Shown one piece after another: positions 18,284 to 27,080 of a stretch of DNA of 64,000 nt. This DNA comes from GYS-P2D sp964522505. GTDB lineage: Bacteria > Bacteroidota > Bacteroidia > Chitinophagales > Saprospiraceae. The number at the start of each line of letters is the position of its first letter. Position 1 is the stretch's first letter. The stretch is from positions 17,794-81,793 of the forward strand of contig CAZFWJ010000007.1 of assembly GCA_964522505.1 (NCBI GenBank). The letters run 5' to 3'. The notes below the pieces were generated by a model. It did not search any database. It was not told the origin of the DNA and saw only the letters and a program-made list of their open reading frames with translations. A program made the translations under genes and the position numbers.

Positions 18284-19573
18284 TTGAATCTTGCAGAGAA
18301 TATAAGAATGGCCCTCTACTCCTTAAAATCTAATTTTTTGAGGACAGGATTAACACTACTCATTATTGCGGTGGGTATAACTTGCTTGGTGGGTATCTTG
18401 ACGGCTATCGATTCTATACTCTTGACTATGAGCGATAGCTTCAATAGACTTGGAGCCAACTCCATTAGTATACGACCTGCAAGCGAAACGATTAGGAGTA
18501 ACCAAGGCGGAAGGCAGCGAAAGTCTGCAGAGTCGATCTATTATGCTCAGGCGACGGATTTCAAGGAGCGATATGAGTTTCCAGGAACCGAAGTGTCGAT
18601 CTCTACATTCTGCACAGGGAGCGCAGAGATCGCCTTTGGCGAAGAGGTTACTAATCCAACAGTCAGAGTATATGGCATTGACGAGAATTATCTGAAGGTC
18701 TCTAATTATCAGCTTGAGGAAGGGCGAAACTTCACTTTTCTCGAGGCAAATGAAGGTTCACAAAAGGCTATTATCGGTATGGATATCGTCAAAGAACTCT
18801 TTGATGAGAAGCCCGAGCGGGCTATGAATAAAATAATTCAAATCAACGCAGCCAGATATAAGGTGATTGGCATTCTTGAAGCGAAGGGAAGTTCATTTGG
18901 CGAGAGTCAAGATAGGCGAATCTTCATTACGCTCACTAAGGCCAAGCAGCTCTATGGATATGCAACTAAGGGTTATGCCTTAAATGTGTCCGTTAAGGAT
19001 GCCGTAAAAATTGACGATGCTAAGCTGGCGGCAATAGGGCCGATGCGCAATATCCGAAAGCTTAAGGCTTCCGAGGAAAATGATTTCGAGATTAGGACGA
19101 GCGATAGCATCATGAGCACCCTCAATGAGAATACTCAAGTCCTCCAGATTGGGTCTATCACCATTGCAATGATTACGCTCCTCGGGGCATCAATTGGTTT
19201 GATGAATATCATGTTAGTTTCAGTTACAGAACGAACACGAGAAATTGGAGTATCTAAGGCACTTGGTGCAAAGCGCAAAAATATCCTTATCCAGTTCTTG
19301 ACCGAAGCTGTGGTGATCACGCAGATTGGCGGATTGATCGGTGTGGTATTAGGGATAATAGTCGGTAATGTACTGAGTATATTGATGGGCGTATGGACGG
19401 GTTCGGTGGAATGGACTTTTGAGAGTATCATGAATAGCAATTCATTTATCATCCCATGGGCATGGATGTTCTTTGCCTTTTTCGTCTGTCTGGTTGTAGG
19501 TGTACTGTCAGGATTGTATCCTGCTATGAAGGCCTCAAGACTTGATCCGATAGAGTCGCTGAGGTATGAGTGA
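18284..19573 (+). CDS. MacB-type ABC transporter permease
   Basis: The 429-residue protein has one transmembrane helix at about 22-42, a large periplasmic MacB_PCD domain (about 45-260) and three C-terminal helices (about 285-310, 335-360, 385-415) of the FtsX type, including TEAVVITQIGGLIGVVLG. The start is a TTG (LNLAENIRMALYSLKSNFL); an in-frame stop lies four codons upstream, and the next ATG is at 18308, inside the conserved amphipathic segment. No ATPase or membrane-fusion gene is adjacent, so its partner is encoded elsewhere. The M23 peptidase gene overlaps its end by 8 bp. Confidence 0.88.
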   Translation: MNLAENIRMALYSLKSNFLRTGLTLLIIAVGITCLVGILTAIDSILLTMSDSFNRLGANSISIRPASETIRSNQGGRQRKSAESIYYAQATDFKERYEFPGTEVSISTFCTGSAEIAFGEEVTNPTVRVYGIDENYLKVSNYQLEEGRNFTFLEANEGSQKAIIGMDIVKELFDEKPERAMNKIIQINAARYKVIGILEAKGSSFGESQDRRIFITLTKAKQLYGYATKGYALNVSVKDAVKIDDAKLAAIGPMRNIRKLKASEENDFEIRTSDSIMSTLNENTQVLQIGSITIAMITLLGASIGLMNIMLVSVTERTREIGVSKALGAKRKNILIQFLTEAVVITQIGGLIGVVLGIIVGNVLSILMGVWTGSVEWTFESIMNSNSFIIPWAWMFFAFFVCLVVGVLSGLYPAMKASRLDPIESLRYE

Positions 19574-20243
19574 TCCTGGCTCATTAGGTCAGATCATCTA
19601 TCCAGTCATGGGCCCTGACTCGATAGGCAAATCGTTCTCAGCAATCGACCTATCTATCACCAATAATCGATTACCAAGTCGGACCACTTATGACAACCTA
19701 TCGACCTATATAGACTCCTACAAAGAGCAGCACCAGGCTCACTATGCGATAGGAGGTTACTTAGAGCAGCGCAATTTATATGGCCTAAGCGATCACTTCA
19801 CCACTGGAGAGGGACGTGATATACACTTGGGTATTGATATCTGGGCGCCTTCTGGCCATCAGATATTCGCACCGCTTGATGGGGTCATCCATAGCTTTAC
19901 CTACAATGACCAGCACTTGGATTATGGTTATACGGTCATCTTGAAACATGAATCCAGCGATGGTGTATTTCACACGCTATATGGTCATCTGAGCAGTGAG
20001 CACGCTGACCAATGGCAAGTAGGTCAAAAAGTGTCGCAGGGAGCTAACTTTGCGAGCCTCGGGGATCGCACTGAGAATGGTGGCTGGCCGCCGCATCTAC
20101 ACTTCCAAGTAATTAAAGATATGGGTGATTGGAGCGGGGATTATCCAGGAGTGTGTAGCAAGAGTGATCTGAATTATTACAAGGAGAATTGTCCTGATCC
20201 GAGTAGGTTGATCCGTATGAATAGGCAATCCCAATTCTCCTAA
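19566..20243 (+). CDS. M23-family metallopeptidase-like protein
   Basis: This 225-residue protein has the LytM fold, with zinc ligands in IHLGIDIWAP (HxxxD) and PHLHFQV (HxH), and the connecting YGHLSS histidine. It has no signal peptide that I can see, which is unusual for a peptidoglycan hydrolase and may mean a cytoplasmic role or an unrecognised export route. It overlaps the MacB-type permease gene by 8 bp, so translation is probably coupled. Confidence 0.85.
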   Translation: MSDPGSLGQIIYPVMGPDSIGKSFSAIDLSITNNRLPSRTTYDNLSTYIDSYKEQHQAHYAIGGYLEQRNLYGLSDHFTTGEGRDIHLGIDIWAPSGHQIFAPLDGVIHSFTYNDQHLDYGYTVILKHESSDGVFHTLYGHLSSEHADQWQVGQKVSQGANFASLGDRTENGGWPPHLHFQVIKDMGDWSGDYPGVCSKSDLNYYKENCPDPSRLIRMNRQSQFS

Positions 20244-20673
20244 TCATGACAAAATCACAACATAACTTGAGTCTGTATTACCTTGTTAATAAGATGATTA
20301 TAAAGGAGTACAACTAAGAAATATTTTTTCTCGACCACGCCATAGGCGGACAGGCTTGCGGAGAGATCGTCAGTCTGATAAATCACATGCTTAAGATGCC
20401 TTTGAAATCCACTTCACTCTTCTCTGCGATTACTAATGTGCATAGCCATATTGTGGTTTGCGGCTAAGGATCTTAAAGATCTCTCCATTCACTCTATATG
20501 AAAAAATCTCTCTTTTTTTCATATCGAAAGAGGTACGACTGAGATATCCATTGAGTTAAGACCACTTTACACCACTTTTCTCTGCGATTACTAATAACTA
20601 CAGACAATCTTTATGAAGCTTTTGAGCTTATTTAGAGCCTCATTAGACAGGATAATTCTGAATCCGTTAATAG
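20244..20673. other. Gene-free stretch with repeats and a hairpin
   Basis: No credible gene lies in these 430 bp. A 17-bp perfect direct repeat (TCTCTGCGATTACTAAT) sits at 20421-20437 and 20579-20595, each preceded by similar CCACTT-rich sequence. Between the copies, ATATGAAAAAA (20496-20506) and its exact complement (20514-20524) form an 11-bp stem with a 7-nt loop. The area may be a decayed element or an unrecognised RNA; nothing identifies it. Confidence 0.5.
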
Positions 20674-20898
20674 CTAATTGCTCTTGTCATCTACCGTACT
20701 CTTCCTGTACTTATGCATCAAGCTAGCAATAACCCCAGCAGTAATCATTCCCGTTGAGATTAGCGAAGAAATGTACGCCGCTGTAAGCCTCCACCCAGTA
20801 GCTCCATCAACCAATATATTCCAACTAGATATGAATAGAAATAAACCAAAAACTAAAATTGGTATAAAGCCTTCTAGATATTTCGTGTATTTAAACAT
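20674..20898 (-). CDS. Small two-helix membrane protein (74 aa), hypothetical
   Basis: Two hydrophobic segments (about 12-28 and 41-63) are separated by a short polar loop (DGATGWRLT), and the tail is basic then acidic (HKYRKSTVDDKSN). The plus-strand frame over the same bases lacks these protein-like properties. No family is recognised, and the gene stands alone between the repeat-bearing gap and queG. Confidence 0.5.
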   Translation of the reverse strand: MFKYTKYLEGFIPILVFGLFLFISSWNILVDGATGWRLTAAYISSLISTGMITAGVIASLMHKYRKSTVDDKSN

Positions 20899-21091
20899 AA
20901 TTAATCTTTAAGCATTGAGCCTGCATTTCAATATTGAGTAGGCATATAAGGTGATTTGAATCCTTCCGAACAACTATTAGTGCGATTGTATGAATTTATA
21001 ACTTAATACAGCTGTCAGCAAGAATCAAAAACAAAATTATTCTGACTTCAATGTAGGGTTGAATGGAGCTCATACGCAGCCTTTCATGATC

Positions 21092-22018
21092 TCACCCCAA
21101 AAACTCAATATTCCTCTTCAATCCTTTAAACTTAGCACGCTTAACTGCAGACTTAGAGAATACCTTACTAAATACCTCTTGTGTTAACTCGGTCCACTCT
21201 CCCTTGGTCATGTCTAACAGACCTTCCTTAGGGGCGAATGCTGGCTCATGATGTTGTGCGCTAAAGCGATTCCACGGGCAGACCTCTTGACAGATATCGC
21301 AGCCAAACATCCAACCTTCCATTTGCTCTTTGAACTCATTGGGTATCTCGTCCCTCAGTTCTATCGTTAGATAAGAGATGCACTTGCTGGCATCAAGGAT
21401 ATATCCCGACTCAGAGATGGCATCAGTAGGACAAGCGTCGATACATGCCGTACACGTGCCGCAGTGATCTGATACTGGATGATCGTAGTCAAGCTCCAGA
21501 TCTGAGATGATCTCTGCTAAGAAGAAAAAAGATCCCTTTTGTTTGGATAGGAGTAGGGTATGCTTGCCGATCCATCCTAAGCCGCTCCGCTTCGCCCAGT
21601 CACGTTCCAGTACTGGTGCCGAGTCAACGAATACTCGTCCATCTATCTCTCCTATAGACTGGGTGATATAGCCCACCAGTGTTCTGAGTCTATCCTTGAT
21701 GACATGATGGTAATCCTCACCATATGCATACTTAGAGATCTTAGGAGCCGAGGGGTCGGATTGTTCTTGATCAGTGTAATAATTATAGGCCAAGCTGATA
21801 ACTGACTTAGCACCCGGAACAAGTAGGGTAGGGTCTACTCGCTTATCAAAGTGATTAGCCATGTATGACATCTGACCATGATAGTCTTTGTCGAGCCAAG
21901 ATTCGAGGCGTCTTGCCTCCTCGTTCATGTGCTCGGCTTTGGAGATGCCCACGCTGAGGAAGCCAAGCTCCTTGGCTTTAGTCTTGATGAGTGCTGTCCT
22001 GTGAGCTGTGCTGGACAT
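21092..22018 (-). CDS. queG: Epoxyqueuosine reductase
   Basis: This 308-residue enzyme performs the last step of queuosine formation in tRNA, reducing epoxyqueuosine with cobalamin and two [4Fe-4S] clusters. The N-terminal DUF1730/cobalamin domain is followed by the ferredoxin-like motifs CGTCTACIDACPTDAI and GCDICQEVCPWN. The catalytic Asp region is VFVDSAPVLERDWAKRSGLGW. It lies 8 bp after the uvrD-like helicase gene on the same strand and is likely co-transcribed. Confidence 0.96.
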   Translation of the reverse strand: MSSTAHRTALIKTKAKELGFLSVGISKAEHMNEEARRLESWLDKDYHGQMSYMANHFDKRVDPTLLVPGAKSVISLAYNYYTDQEQSDPSAPKISKYAYGEDYHHVIKDRLRTLVGYITQSIGEIDGRVFVDSAPVLERDWAKRSGLGWIGKHTLLLSKQKGSFFFLAEIISDLELDYDHPVSDHCGTCTACIDACPTDAISESGYILDASKCISYLTIELRDEIPNEFKEQMEGWMFGCDICQEVCPWNRFSAQHHEPAFAPKEGLLDMTKGEWTELTQEVFSKVFSKSAVKRAKFKGLKRNIEFLG

Positions 22019-22026
22019 GGAGATAA

Positions 22027-24291
22027 TTAATTAAGAATCTGGAGCTTGGCGTACTGGAGCATGATGCGCTTTTCGGCATTGTCAGGCACCTCAGAGAAGT
22101 GTATGGTAGCCACATTGCGCTCATCAATAGAGAGCACTTTTCCGCTGCCAAACTTCATATGGAGGACGTTCATGCCCTCTTTGATCTCGCTGGGATCATT
22201 GGGGATAAAATTAGCGACATTGACTTTAGGCATCGGCTTAGCGGCTCTAATTGGTTTTAGGCCTGAGAGCACCTTAGGAGCTCCAAATTCTGCCTTAGCC
22301 TTGATAGGTACTATAGAGTCAATATTCTCTGGTGGTATCTCCTCGAGGAATCTACTGGGATCATTATATCTCACTTGACCATACTGATACCGACTGTTCG
22401 CATAAGTCAATGTGAGATGTTCAGCGGCACGAGTAATTGCCACATAAAATAGCCTACGCTCCTCATCGATCTGATTCGGATCACTCAAAGACATGAATGA
22501 TGGAAAGAGGTTTTCCTCTAGACCTACCACAAAGATCGACTTGAACTCCAAACCCTTTGCGGCATGAACACTCATCAGGGTGACGACATCGGTGTTGTCT
22601 TTGTCTTGGTCCATATCGGTGATCAGGGCGATATTCTGAAGATACTTAGCCAAGGTCTTGTCGGCGATCTCTTCTCCAGGTTCAAGCTCATCATCCTCTA
22701 CAAATTCTTGGATGCCATCTAGTAGGGCATTGATATTTTCCAGTCGTGCCATACCTTCCATGCTGCCATCACTCTTGAGCAAGTCTGTGATGCCGCACTT
22801 CTTGGAGATGTACAGTGCGGTTTGATAGGCATCTGCCTTTTCTGCTTTTATCCTGAAGTTGGCAACGAGTCGCATGAAGTCTGTGAGCACGGTTTGAGCT
22901 CTCTTGCTCATCTGCACCATCGGTATCGACTCGAATATGCTGATGTCGTTATCCTCAGCGAAGTTGACAAGATTCTCCAAACTCTTATTGCCAAATCCCC
23001 TCTTAGGATAATTGATGACTCGCTTAAAGGCCTCATTGTCCTTAGGATTGACCGTGAGGCGCATATAAGCCATGAGGTCCTTAATCTCCTTGCGCTGATA
23101 GAAGGAAAGCCCACCATAGATACGATATGGGATATTATACCGCCTCAGATATTCTTCAAATACCCTAGACTGAGCATTGGTCCGATACAGTATGGCGATC
23201 TCAGTATTCTCGATGGAATAGCGGTTCTTCTGCTCGATTATAGAGTCTGCTACTCTCTTGCCCTCTTCCGTATCGGTAATGGTCTTAATGACTTTGATTT
23301 TGTTTTCTCCAAGTCGATCCGTCCAGATTTTTTTCTTGATCTGTCGTGGATTATAGGAGATCACACCATTGGCGGCCTCTACGATATGTTGTGTCGAGCG
23401 ATAGTTGCGCTCTAACTTAAAAGTCTGTACTTCTGGGAAGTCCGTCTCAAACTGCAGGATGTTCTCTATTGTAGCCCCTCTAAATGAATAGATACTCTGT
23501 GCGTCATCACCTACGATACAGATGTTACGAGGGCTATCCTCATAATTGACCAGTTGTCTCATGATCTCATACTGCAAGAAGTTAGTATCCTGAAACTCAT
23601 CGACTAAGAGATATTGGAACTGATACTGATATTTCTTCTTGACGTTTTCGGGATTCTGATAGAGCAATCTGAACATTTGCAATAGCAAATCATCGAAGTC
23701 CATAGCGCCCGCTCTCATGCATTTTTTGACATACTTGTCATAGATGACATGCATCAATGGCATGCGATTCATGCGATCATATGACATGAGCTCTTCATTA
23801 GTCGCATAAGACTTCGGAGTGATGAGATTACTCTTGGCCGAGGAGATCTTAGAGCGTACGGCACCTGGAGAGTAAACCTTGGTGTCCAGACTCATCTGTT
23901 TGAGGACTTCCTTGATGACACTCTTGGTATCATCCGTATCATATATAGTAAAGTCGTTGGGATAACCTAGGTGATGTGCTTCTACTCGAAGTATGCGGGC
24001 AAAGAGCGAGTGAAAAGTGCCTGCCCATACCTTTTGAGCCTTAGGACCCACTACTTTTTCGATCCGCTCCTTCATCTCACGAGCAGCCTTATTGGTGAAG
24101 GTCAAAGCCAGTATCTGCCATGGAGGGACTCCGACATTGATCAGATGTGCAATCCGATAGGTTAGCACTCGTGTCTTACCCGAACCGGGACCGGCTATCA
24201 CCATGACAGGACCATCGACAGTCTCTACGGCTTTTCGCTGGACCTCATTGAGTTCGTTGAGATAGCTGAATCCTACTTCACTATTATTCAT
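22027..24291 (-). CDS. UvrD/PcrA-type ATP-dependent DNA helicase
   Basis: This 754-residue superfamily 1A helicase unwinds 3'-tailed DNA in repair and replication. Visible motifs are Q-motif LNEVQRKAV, Walker A AGPGSGKTRVL, Ia LTFTNKAAREM, II VDEFQDTN, III VGDDAQSIYSFRGA, IV YRTNAQSR, V LMSVHAAKGLEF and VI FYVAITRAAEHL. The C-terminal region ends with the PcrA-like tudor segment (GMNVLHMKFGSGKVLSID). Length and order match PcrA/UvrD rather than Rep. Confidence 0.96.
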   Translation of the reverse strand: MNNSEVGFSYLNELNEVQRKAVETVDGPVMVIAGPGSGKTRVLTYRIAHLINVGVPPWQILALTFTNKAAREMKERIEKVVGPKAQKVWAGTFHSLFARILRVEAHHLGYPNDFTIYDTDDTKSVIKEVLKQMSLDTKVYSPGAVRSKISSAKSNLITPKSYATNEELMSYDRMNRMPLMHVIYDKYVKKCMRAGAMDFDDLLLQMFRLLYQNPENVKKKYQYQFQYLLVDEFQDTNFLQYEIMRQLVNYEDSPRNICIVGDDAQSIYSFRGATIENILQFETDFPEVQTFKLERNYRSTQHIVEAANGVISYNPRQIKKKIWTDRLGENKIKVIKTITDTEEGKRVADSIIEQKNRYSIENTEIAILYRTNAQSRVFEEYLRRYNIPYRIYGGLSFYQRKEIKDLMAYMRLTVNPKDNEAFKRVINYPKRGFGNKSLENLVNFAEDNDISIFESIPMVQMSKRAQTVLTDFMRLVANFRIKAEKADAYQTALYISKKCGITDLLKSDGSMEGMARLENINALLDGIQEFVEDDELEPGEEIADKTLAKYLQNIALITDMDQDKDNTDVVTLMSVHAAKGLEFKSIFVVGLEENLFPSFMSLSDPNQIDEERRLFYVAITRAAEHLTLTYANSRYQYGQVRYNDPSRFLEEIPPENIDSIVPIKAKAEFGAPKVLSGLKPIRAAKPMPKVNVANFIPNDPSEIKEGMNVLHMKFGSGKVLSIDERNVATIHFSEVPDNAEKRIMLQYAKLQILN

Positions 24292-24516
24292 GCTCGAGGC
24301 TTAGGTCGAATTTTATTGAATGGGTGAAGGTATTATGTTTCGTAGAAAAATATAGTCTAAAAGTTATATGCTTACTCCCTTTAGTTTACGGTAGATTTTG
24401 TGCAGCAATTGAAGATATGCAAGGATGGCGATTTGTGTACGTTGCTAGTTATATCCTGCTGTGGATCTTTTGTCGAGTTTTTTATCATGATCATATATAG
24501 CTTATGCCCTAATTAT

Positions 24517-24541
24517 AGTTTATAATATAAATTACTTTATA
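24517..24541. promoter_or_regulatory. Operator-like motif, copy 1
   Basis: The blocks AGTTTATA, ATAAAT and ACTTTATA are spaced by 2 and 1 bp. The same blocks with the same spacing recur at 25435-25459, with 22 of 25 positions identical. This copy ends 13 bp before the start of the first membrane gene. Position and repetition suggest the binding site of the winged-helix regulator encoded between the two copies, or a shared promoter. Confidence 0.55.
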
Positions 24542-24554
24542 TTTAACTGAGTAA

Positions 24555-25145
24555 ATGAATTTAATTATGAAGGAAGAACATTTTACACCTGAACAGGGAT
24601 TCGAGACGATTACTTCAGTCATTAGAGAAGCAAAGGCACAATTTGAGGAAGATGGCATCGTCTATGTTGCTTGGGGGCTCTTAGCGGCAATAGCGAGTTT
24701 CACGCAATACTATCTGATCCATAATGGCTATGCTCACATCAGTTATTATCCATATTTCATGATGCCTGTTGGCGGCGTTCTAACTGCAATCTACTATGCA
24801 ATGAAAGGGAATAAAGCGAGAACGCATCTCAGTCGCATCATGGCTGCTACTTGGGCACCTCTTAGTATCTCTATAATAGTAATTGCATTTGCCATGGGAG
24901 GGGAGTTGGGAGATAACTTGATACCATTAATTTTAATTCTGCTGAGTATCGGAGTCATGATATCTGGTGCGACGATTAATAGTAATATCCTGTTATATTC
25001 AGGTATATTGATGAATTTTATTGGATTTTATAGTTTTGTTGTGGACTATTCTCAACAACCATTATTGATGGGTATCGCAAGTATTGTATGTTTCTTAATA
25101 CCTGGTGTTTTACTGATGCGTAACCACAAGAAGAACAATGTTTAA
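24555..25145 (+). CDS. Hypothetical multi-pass membrane protein
   Basis: The 196-residue protein has a polar N-terminus (about 1-35, with EQGFETITSVIREAKAQFEEDG) and about five transmembrane helices. This layout is common for Bacteroidota membrane proteins paired with a small winged-helix regulator, but I do not recognise a named family. ATG 24567 is an alternative start. Its stop overlaps the regulator gene by 8 bp, so the two are translationally coupled, which suggests that the regulator controls or is controlled by this protein. Confidence 0.75.
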   Translation: MNLIMKEEHFTPEQGFETITSVIREAKAQFEEDGIVYVAWGLLAAIASFTQYYLIHNGYAHISYYPYFMMPVGGVLTAIYYAMKGNKARTHLSRIMAATWAPLSISIIVIAFAMGGELGDNLIPLILILLSIGVMISGATINSNILLYSGILMNFIGFYSFVVDYSQQPLLMGIASIVCFLIPGVLLMRNHKKNNV

Positions 25146-25419
25146 AGACCTAAATCCTATTCTTCATTCACAATTACGCTTGGCTGTAATGTCATATTTA
25201 GTGACTAATGGCAGCTCTGACTTCACTGCTCTTAAAGAGGTGACTAAGGCTACTTCGGGTAATCTAAGTGTGCAACTAAAAAAGCTTGAGGCCGCCAAAT
25301 ACATCGTGATTAAAAAAGGGTTTAAAAATAATTATCCTCATACTTCTGTTGCGATTACCAAATTTGGCATTGACGCATTTGAAGAATATGTTGAGGCAAT
25401 TAAGAATTATTTGAGCTAA
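25138..25419 (+). CDS. Winged-helix transcriptional regulator
   Basis: This 93-residue protein consists of one winged-helix domain: LHSQLRLAVMSYLVTNGSSDFTALKEVTKATSGNLSVQLKKLE contains the recognition helix, and YIVIKKGFKNNYPHTSVAITKFG is the wing. It resembles the small 'winged helix DNA-binding' (HTH_27-like) regulators. Its gene overlaps the upstream membrane gene by 8 bp, and matching operator-like motifs stand before that gene and before the next one, suggesting local autoregulation. Confidence 0.85.
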   Translation: MFKDLNPILHSQLRLAVMSYLVTNGSSDFTALKEVTKATSGNLSVQLKKLEAAKYIVIKKGFKNNYPHTSVAITKFGIDAFEEYVEAIKNYLS

Positions 25420-25434
25420 TTTTTTTGCATTATT

Positions 25435-25459
25435 AGTTTATAGCATAAATAACTTTATA
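25435..25459. promoter_or_regulatory. Operator-like motif, copy 2
   Basis: This second copy has the AGTTTATA / ATAAAT / ACTTTATA arrangement, with identical spacing to 24517-24541. It ends 9 bp before the DUF2306-like gene. Being so close to the start codon, it would block initiation if bound, or else it is itself the promoter. Confidence 0.55.
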
Positions 25460-25468
25460 AAATGTAAT

Positions 25469-25957
25469 ATGGAAATCTTGAAAAGTATCAATTCAATTGC
25501 TCACATATTGTCATCTTCACTTGCGCTAATCGTTGGGGCAATGGTCTTGTTTCAACCGAAAGGGACGCCAAAACACAAGAAAACAGGTGTCCTGTATTTT
25601 TGGCTGATGATCGTTGCGAATATTACCTGTTTATTTATCGTCAAGGCTTTTGGAAAGTGGTTTTTTCCTCACTGGCTCGGGATAACAGCACTAGCAGTTA
25701 TAATCCCAGGCTATCTATTTGGCAAATATCATTGGGGGAGGCATTGGCTCAAAGTTCATATCTCCTGCATGATTGTGAGTTATTATTTGTTAATAGGAGG
25801 GGCGATCAACGAGGCATTTTTGCATATTCCGGCGTTGCGACATCATATATTGGACGGTGGAGGCCCAGTTCTTGGGATGACTCATACGACCGCAATGATA
25901 GGTTTTATTATTGTTTTGATAAGTTTTCTTCGCAAGCAGCTAAAAGCGGAGACTTAG
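25469..25957 (+). CDS. DUF2306-like membrane protein
   Basis: The 162-residue protein has four transmembrane helices and the histidine pattern of the DUF2306 family (KHKKTGVLYFWLM, WGRHWLKVHISCM). The family's function is unknown. A second copy of the upstream operator-like motif stands directly before it, linking it to the winged-helix regulator and the membrane protein encoded upstream. The last residues (RKQLKAET) are cytoplasmic. Confidence 0.75.
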   Translation: MEILKSINSIAHILSSSLALIVGAMVLFQPKGTPKHKKTGVLYFWLMIVANITCLFIVKAFGKWFFPHWLGITALAVIIPGYLFGKYHWGRHWLKVHISCMIVSYYLLIGGAINEAFLHIPALRHHILDGGGPVLGMTHTTAMIGFIIVLISFLRKQLKAET

Positions 25958-26026
25958 CTTGAGATATGTCATGATGAGCTTCACTTGATTTTGTTCTAAT
26001 CCTGATGTACAGGATGTTCATTGCTC

Positions 26027-26710
26027 TTATGCGATCAATTGAGTTAACTCCCGATCGATAATGGACAATTCCACTTCGATATCGGTCACTGGCTCTAATC
26101 TATTCTTAAAGTAGAAGATCCAGTAACCAGTAGATAAAACAAATGAGATTAGCCATATGGTAGAGGATGTAAGGGAGTGATTCAATAGATTGAAGCCATA
26201 ATAAAGTAGTGCAGGAAAAAACAATACATAAAATAGACCCAGGAGCAATACTCTATACTTTTTGATATCCAGACCTGAGTTGACATAAGACATTTTACTA
26301 ATTAAGTACGAAGGCATATCAGCGTTATCAACTTCTACAATAGGAGTGAGTGTCTTGTTAAGGGCAATAAGAGATTTCATGATGGTGTGAGCTATCATGA
26401 AGAATGTAATGAGCAGTATCAAGAAAATGGCACCCAAGCTAAAACCGGCTATATACGCTTGATGAAGCAACAGTAAAGTAACTGGAATGCCCAGAATATA
26501 ATAGCCTTGAGCGACTATAGCTTTATCAGTAAGCTGCTTGATGGATTGTAACTGATCGGTTAACTGATTATTAATGTCTATGTATTCTTGTTTTGACTGT
26601 TGTACTGGTGTAGTACCGGCATGCTTTAACGACTCCAGTCTACTGAGATAATCCTGATATTTCTGCTTGCGATAGATGAGATCCAAAGTGCCAGTTACTT
26701 TTAGACCCAT
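26027..26710 (-). CDS. Hypothetical membrane protein with N-terminal coiled coil
   Basis: The frame opens at 26740, but that ATG lies inside a hairpin; ATG 26710 (MGLKVTGTLDLIYRKQ) is a better start, giving 227 residues. A helical, coiled-coil-prone region (about 10-65) is followed by two pairs of transmembrane helices (about 70-115 and 155-205) and a short acidic C-terminus. I recognise no family. It is downstream of atpC on the same strand, separated by a strong stem-loop. Confidence 0.6.
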   Translation of the reverse strand: MGLKVTGTLDLIYRKQKYQDYLSRLESLKHAGTTPVQQSKQEYIDINNQLTDQLQSIKQLTDKAIVAQGYYILGIPVTLLLLHQAYIAGFSLGAIFLILLITFFMIAHTIMKSLIALNKTLTPIVEVDNADMPSYLISKMSYVNSGLDIKKYRVLLLGLFYVLFFPALLYYGFNLLNHSLTSSTIWLISFVLSTGYWIFYFKNRLEPVTDIEVELSIIDRELTQLIA

Positions 26711-26719
26711 AAAATACTG

Positions 26720-26747
26720 AAAGGGTATGATTTTAACCATACCCTTT
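26720..26747 (-). terminator. Stem-loop after atpC
   Basis: AAAGGGTATG (26720-26729) and its perfect complement CATACCCTTT (26738-26747) form a 10-bp stem with an 8-nt loop. On the minus strand it follows atpC by about 48 bp and ends in TTT. The U-tract is short and broken, so it may be a weak terminator or an mRNA-stabilising hairpin. Confidence 0.55.
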
Positions 26748-26795
26748 TAAAGTAATCTATTTATCTTATTACAGTATTAGCCGTGCTGGAGAAGT

Positions 26796-27047
26796 CTAAT
26801 TTACCGTCAGCCCTCTAACCAATAGAGAAACCTCGTCATTATAAACTTCTATAAATCCCCTTGCAATACCATAAGTCGCTGTAGAACCAGCAGCATCTAT
26901 CACTCTTACCTCTCCTTCTCCTAATGAAGATACGATAGCAGCGTGACCCTTGAGTATCTCAAACTGTCCTGAGACACCGGGCACCTTAACAGACTTGATC
27001 GCTCCGCTAAAAACTTCTTTGTCTGGTGTTAGGATCGTTAGATTCAT
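26796..27047 (-). CDS. atpC: F1F0 ATP synthase epsilon subunit
   Basis: This 83-residue subunit of the F1 stalk has only the N-terminal beta-sandwich domain (MNLTILTPDKEVFSGAIKSVKVPGVSGQFEILKGHAAIV); the C-terminal helical pair that inhibits hydrolysis in E. coli is absent, as is common in Bacteroidota. It is downstream of atpD with a 33-bp gap. The other ATP synthase genes are not in the window, in keeping with the split atpDC cluster seen in this phylum. Confidence 0.95.
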   Translation of the reverse strand: MNLTILTPDKEVFSGAIKSVKVPGVSGQFEILKGHAAIVSSLGEGEVRVIDAAGSTATYGIARGFIEVYNDEVSLLVRGLTVN

Positions 27048-27080
27048 ATGGATCGTTTAAAAAATTTACGAGTGTGTATC

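Noticed and set aside
20421..20437. The repeat's reverse complement contains TAGTAATCGC, a word also found in 16S rRNA
   Set aside because: Only about ten bases match and the flanks do not resemble rRNA.
20678..20911. 77-aa plus-strand frame over the small membrane protein gene
   Set aside because: The minus-strand frame has two clear transmembrane helices with a charged tail; the plus-strand frame is its shadow.
22822..23415. 197-aa open frame on the plus strand inside the helicase gene
   Set aside because: It is antisense to a complete UvrD/PcrA gene with all motifs and shows no domain; it is a shadow frame.
24417..24500. 27-codon hydrophobic frame between the helicase gene and the regulator operon
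   Set aside because: It resembles a microprotein but has no promoter-like box or coupling to a neighbour, and its length is within chance expectation.
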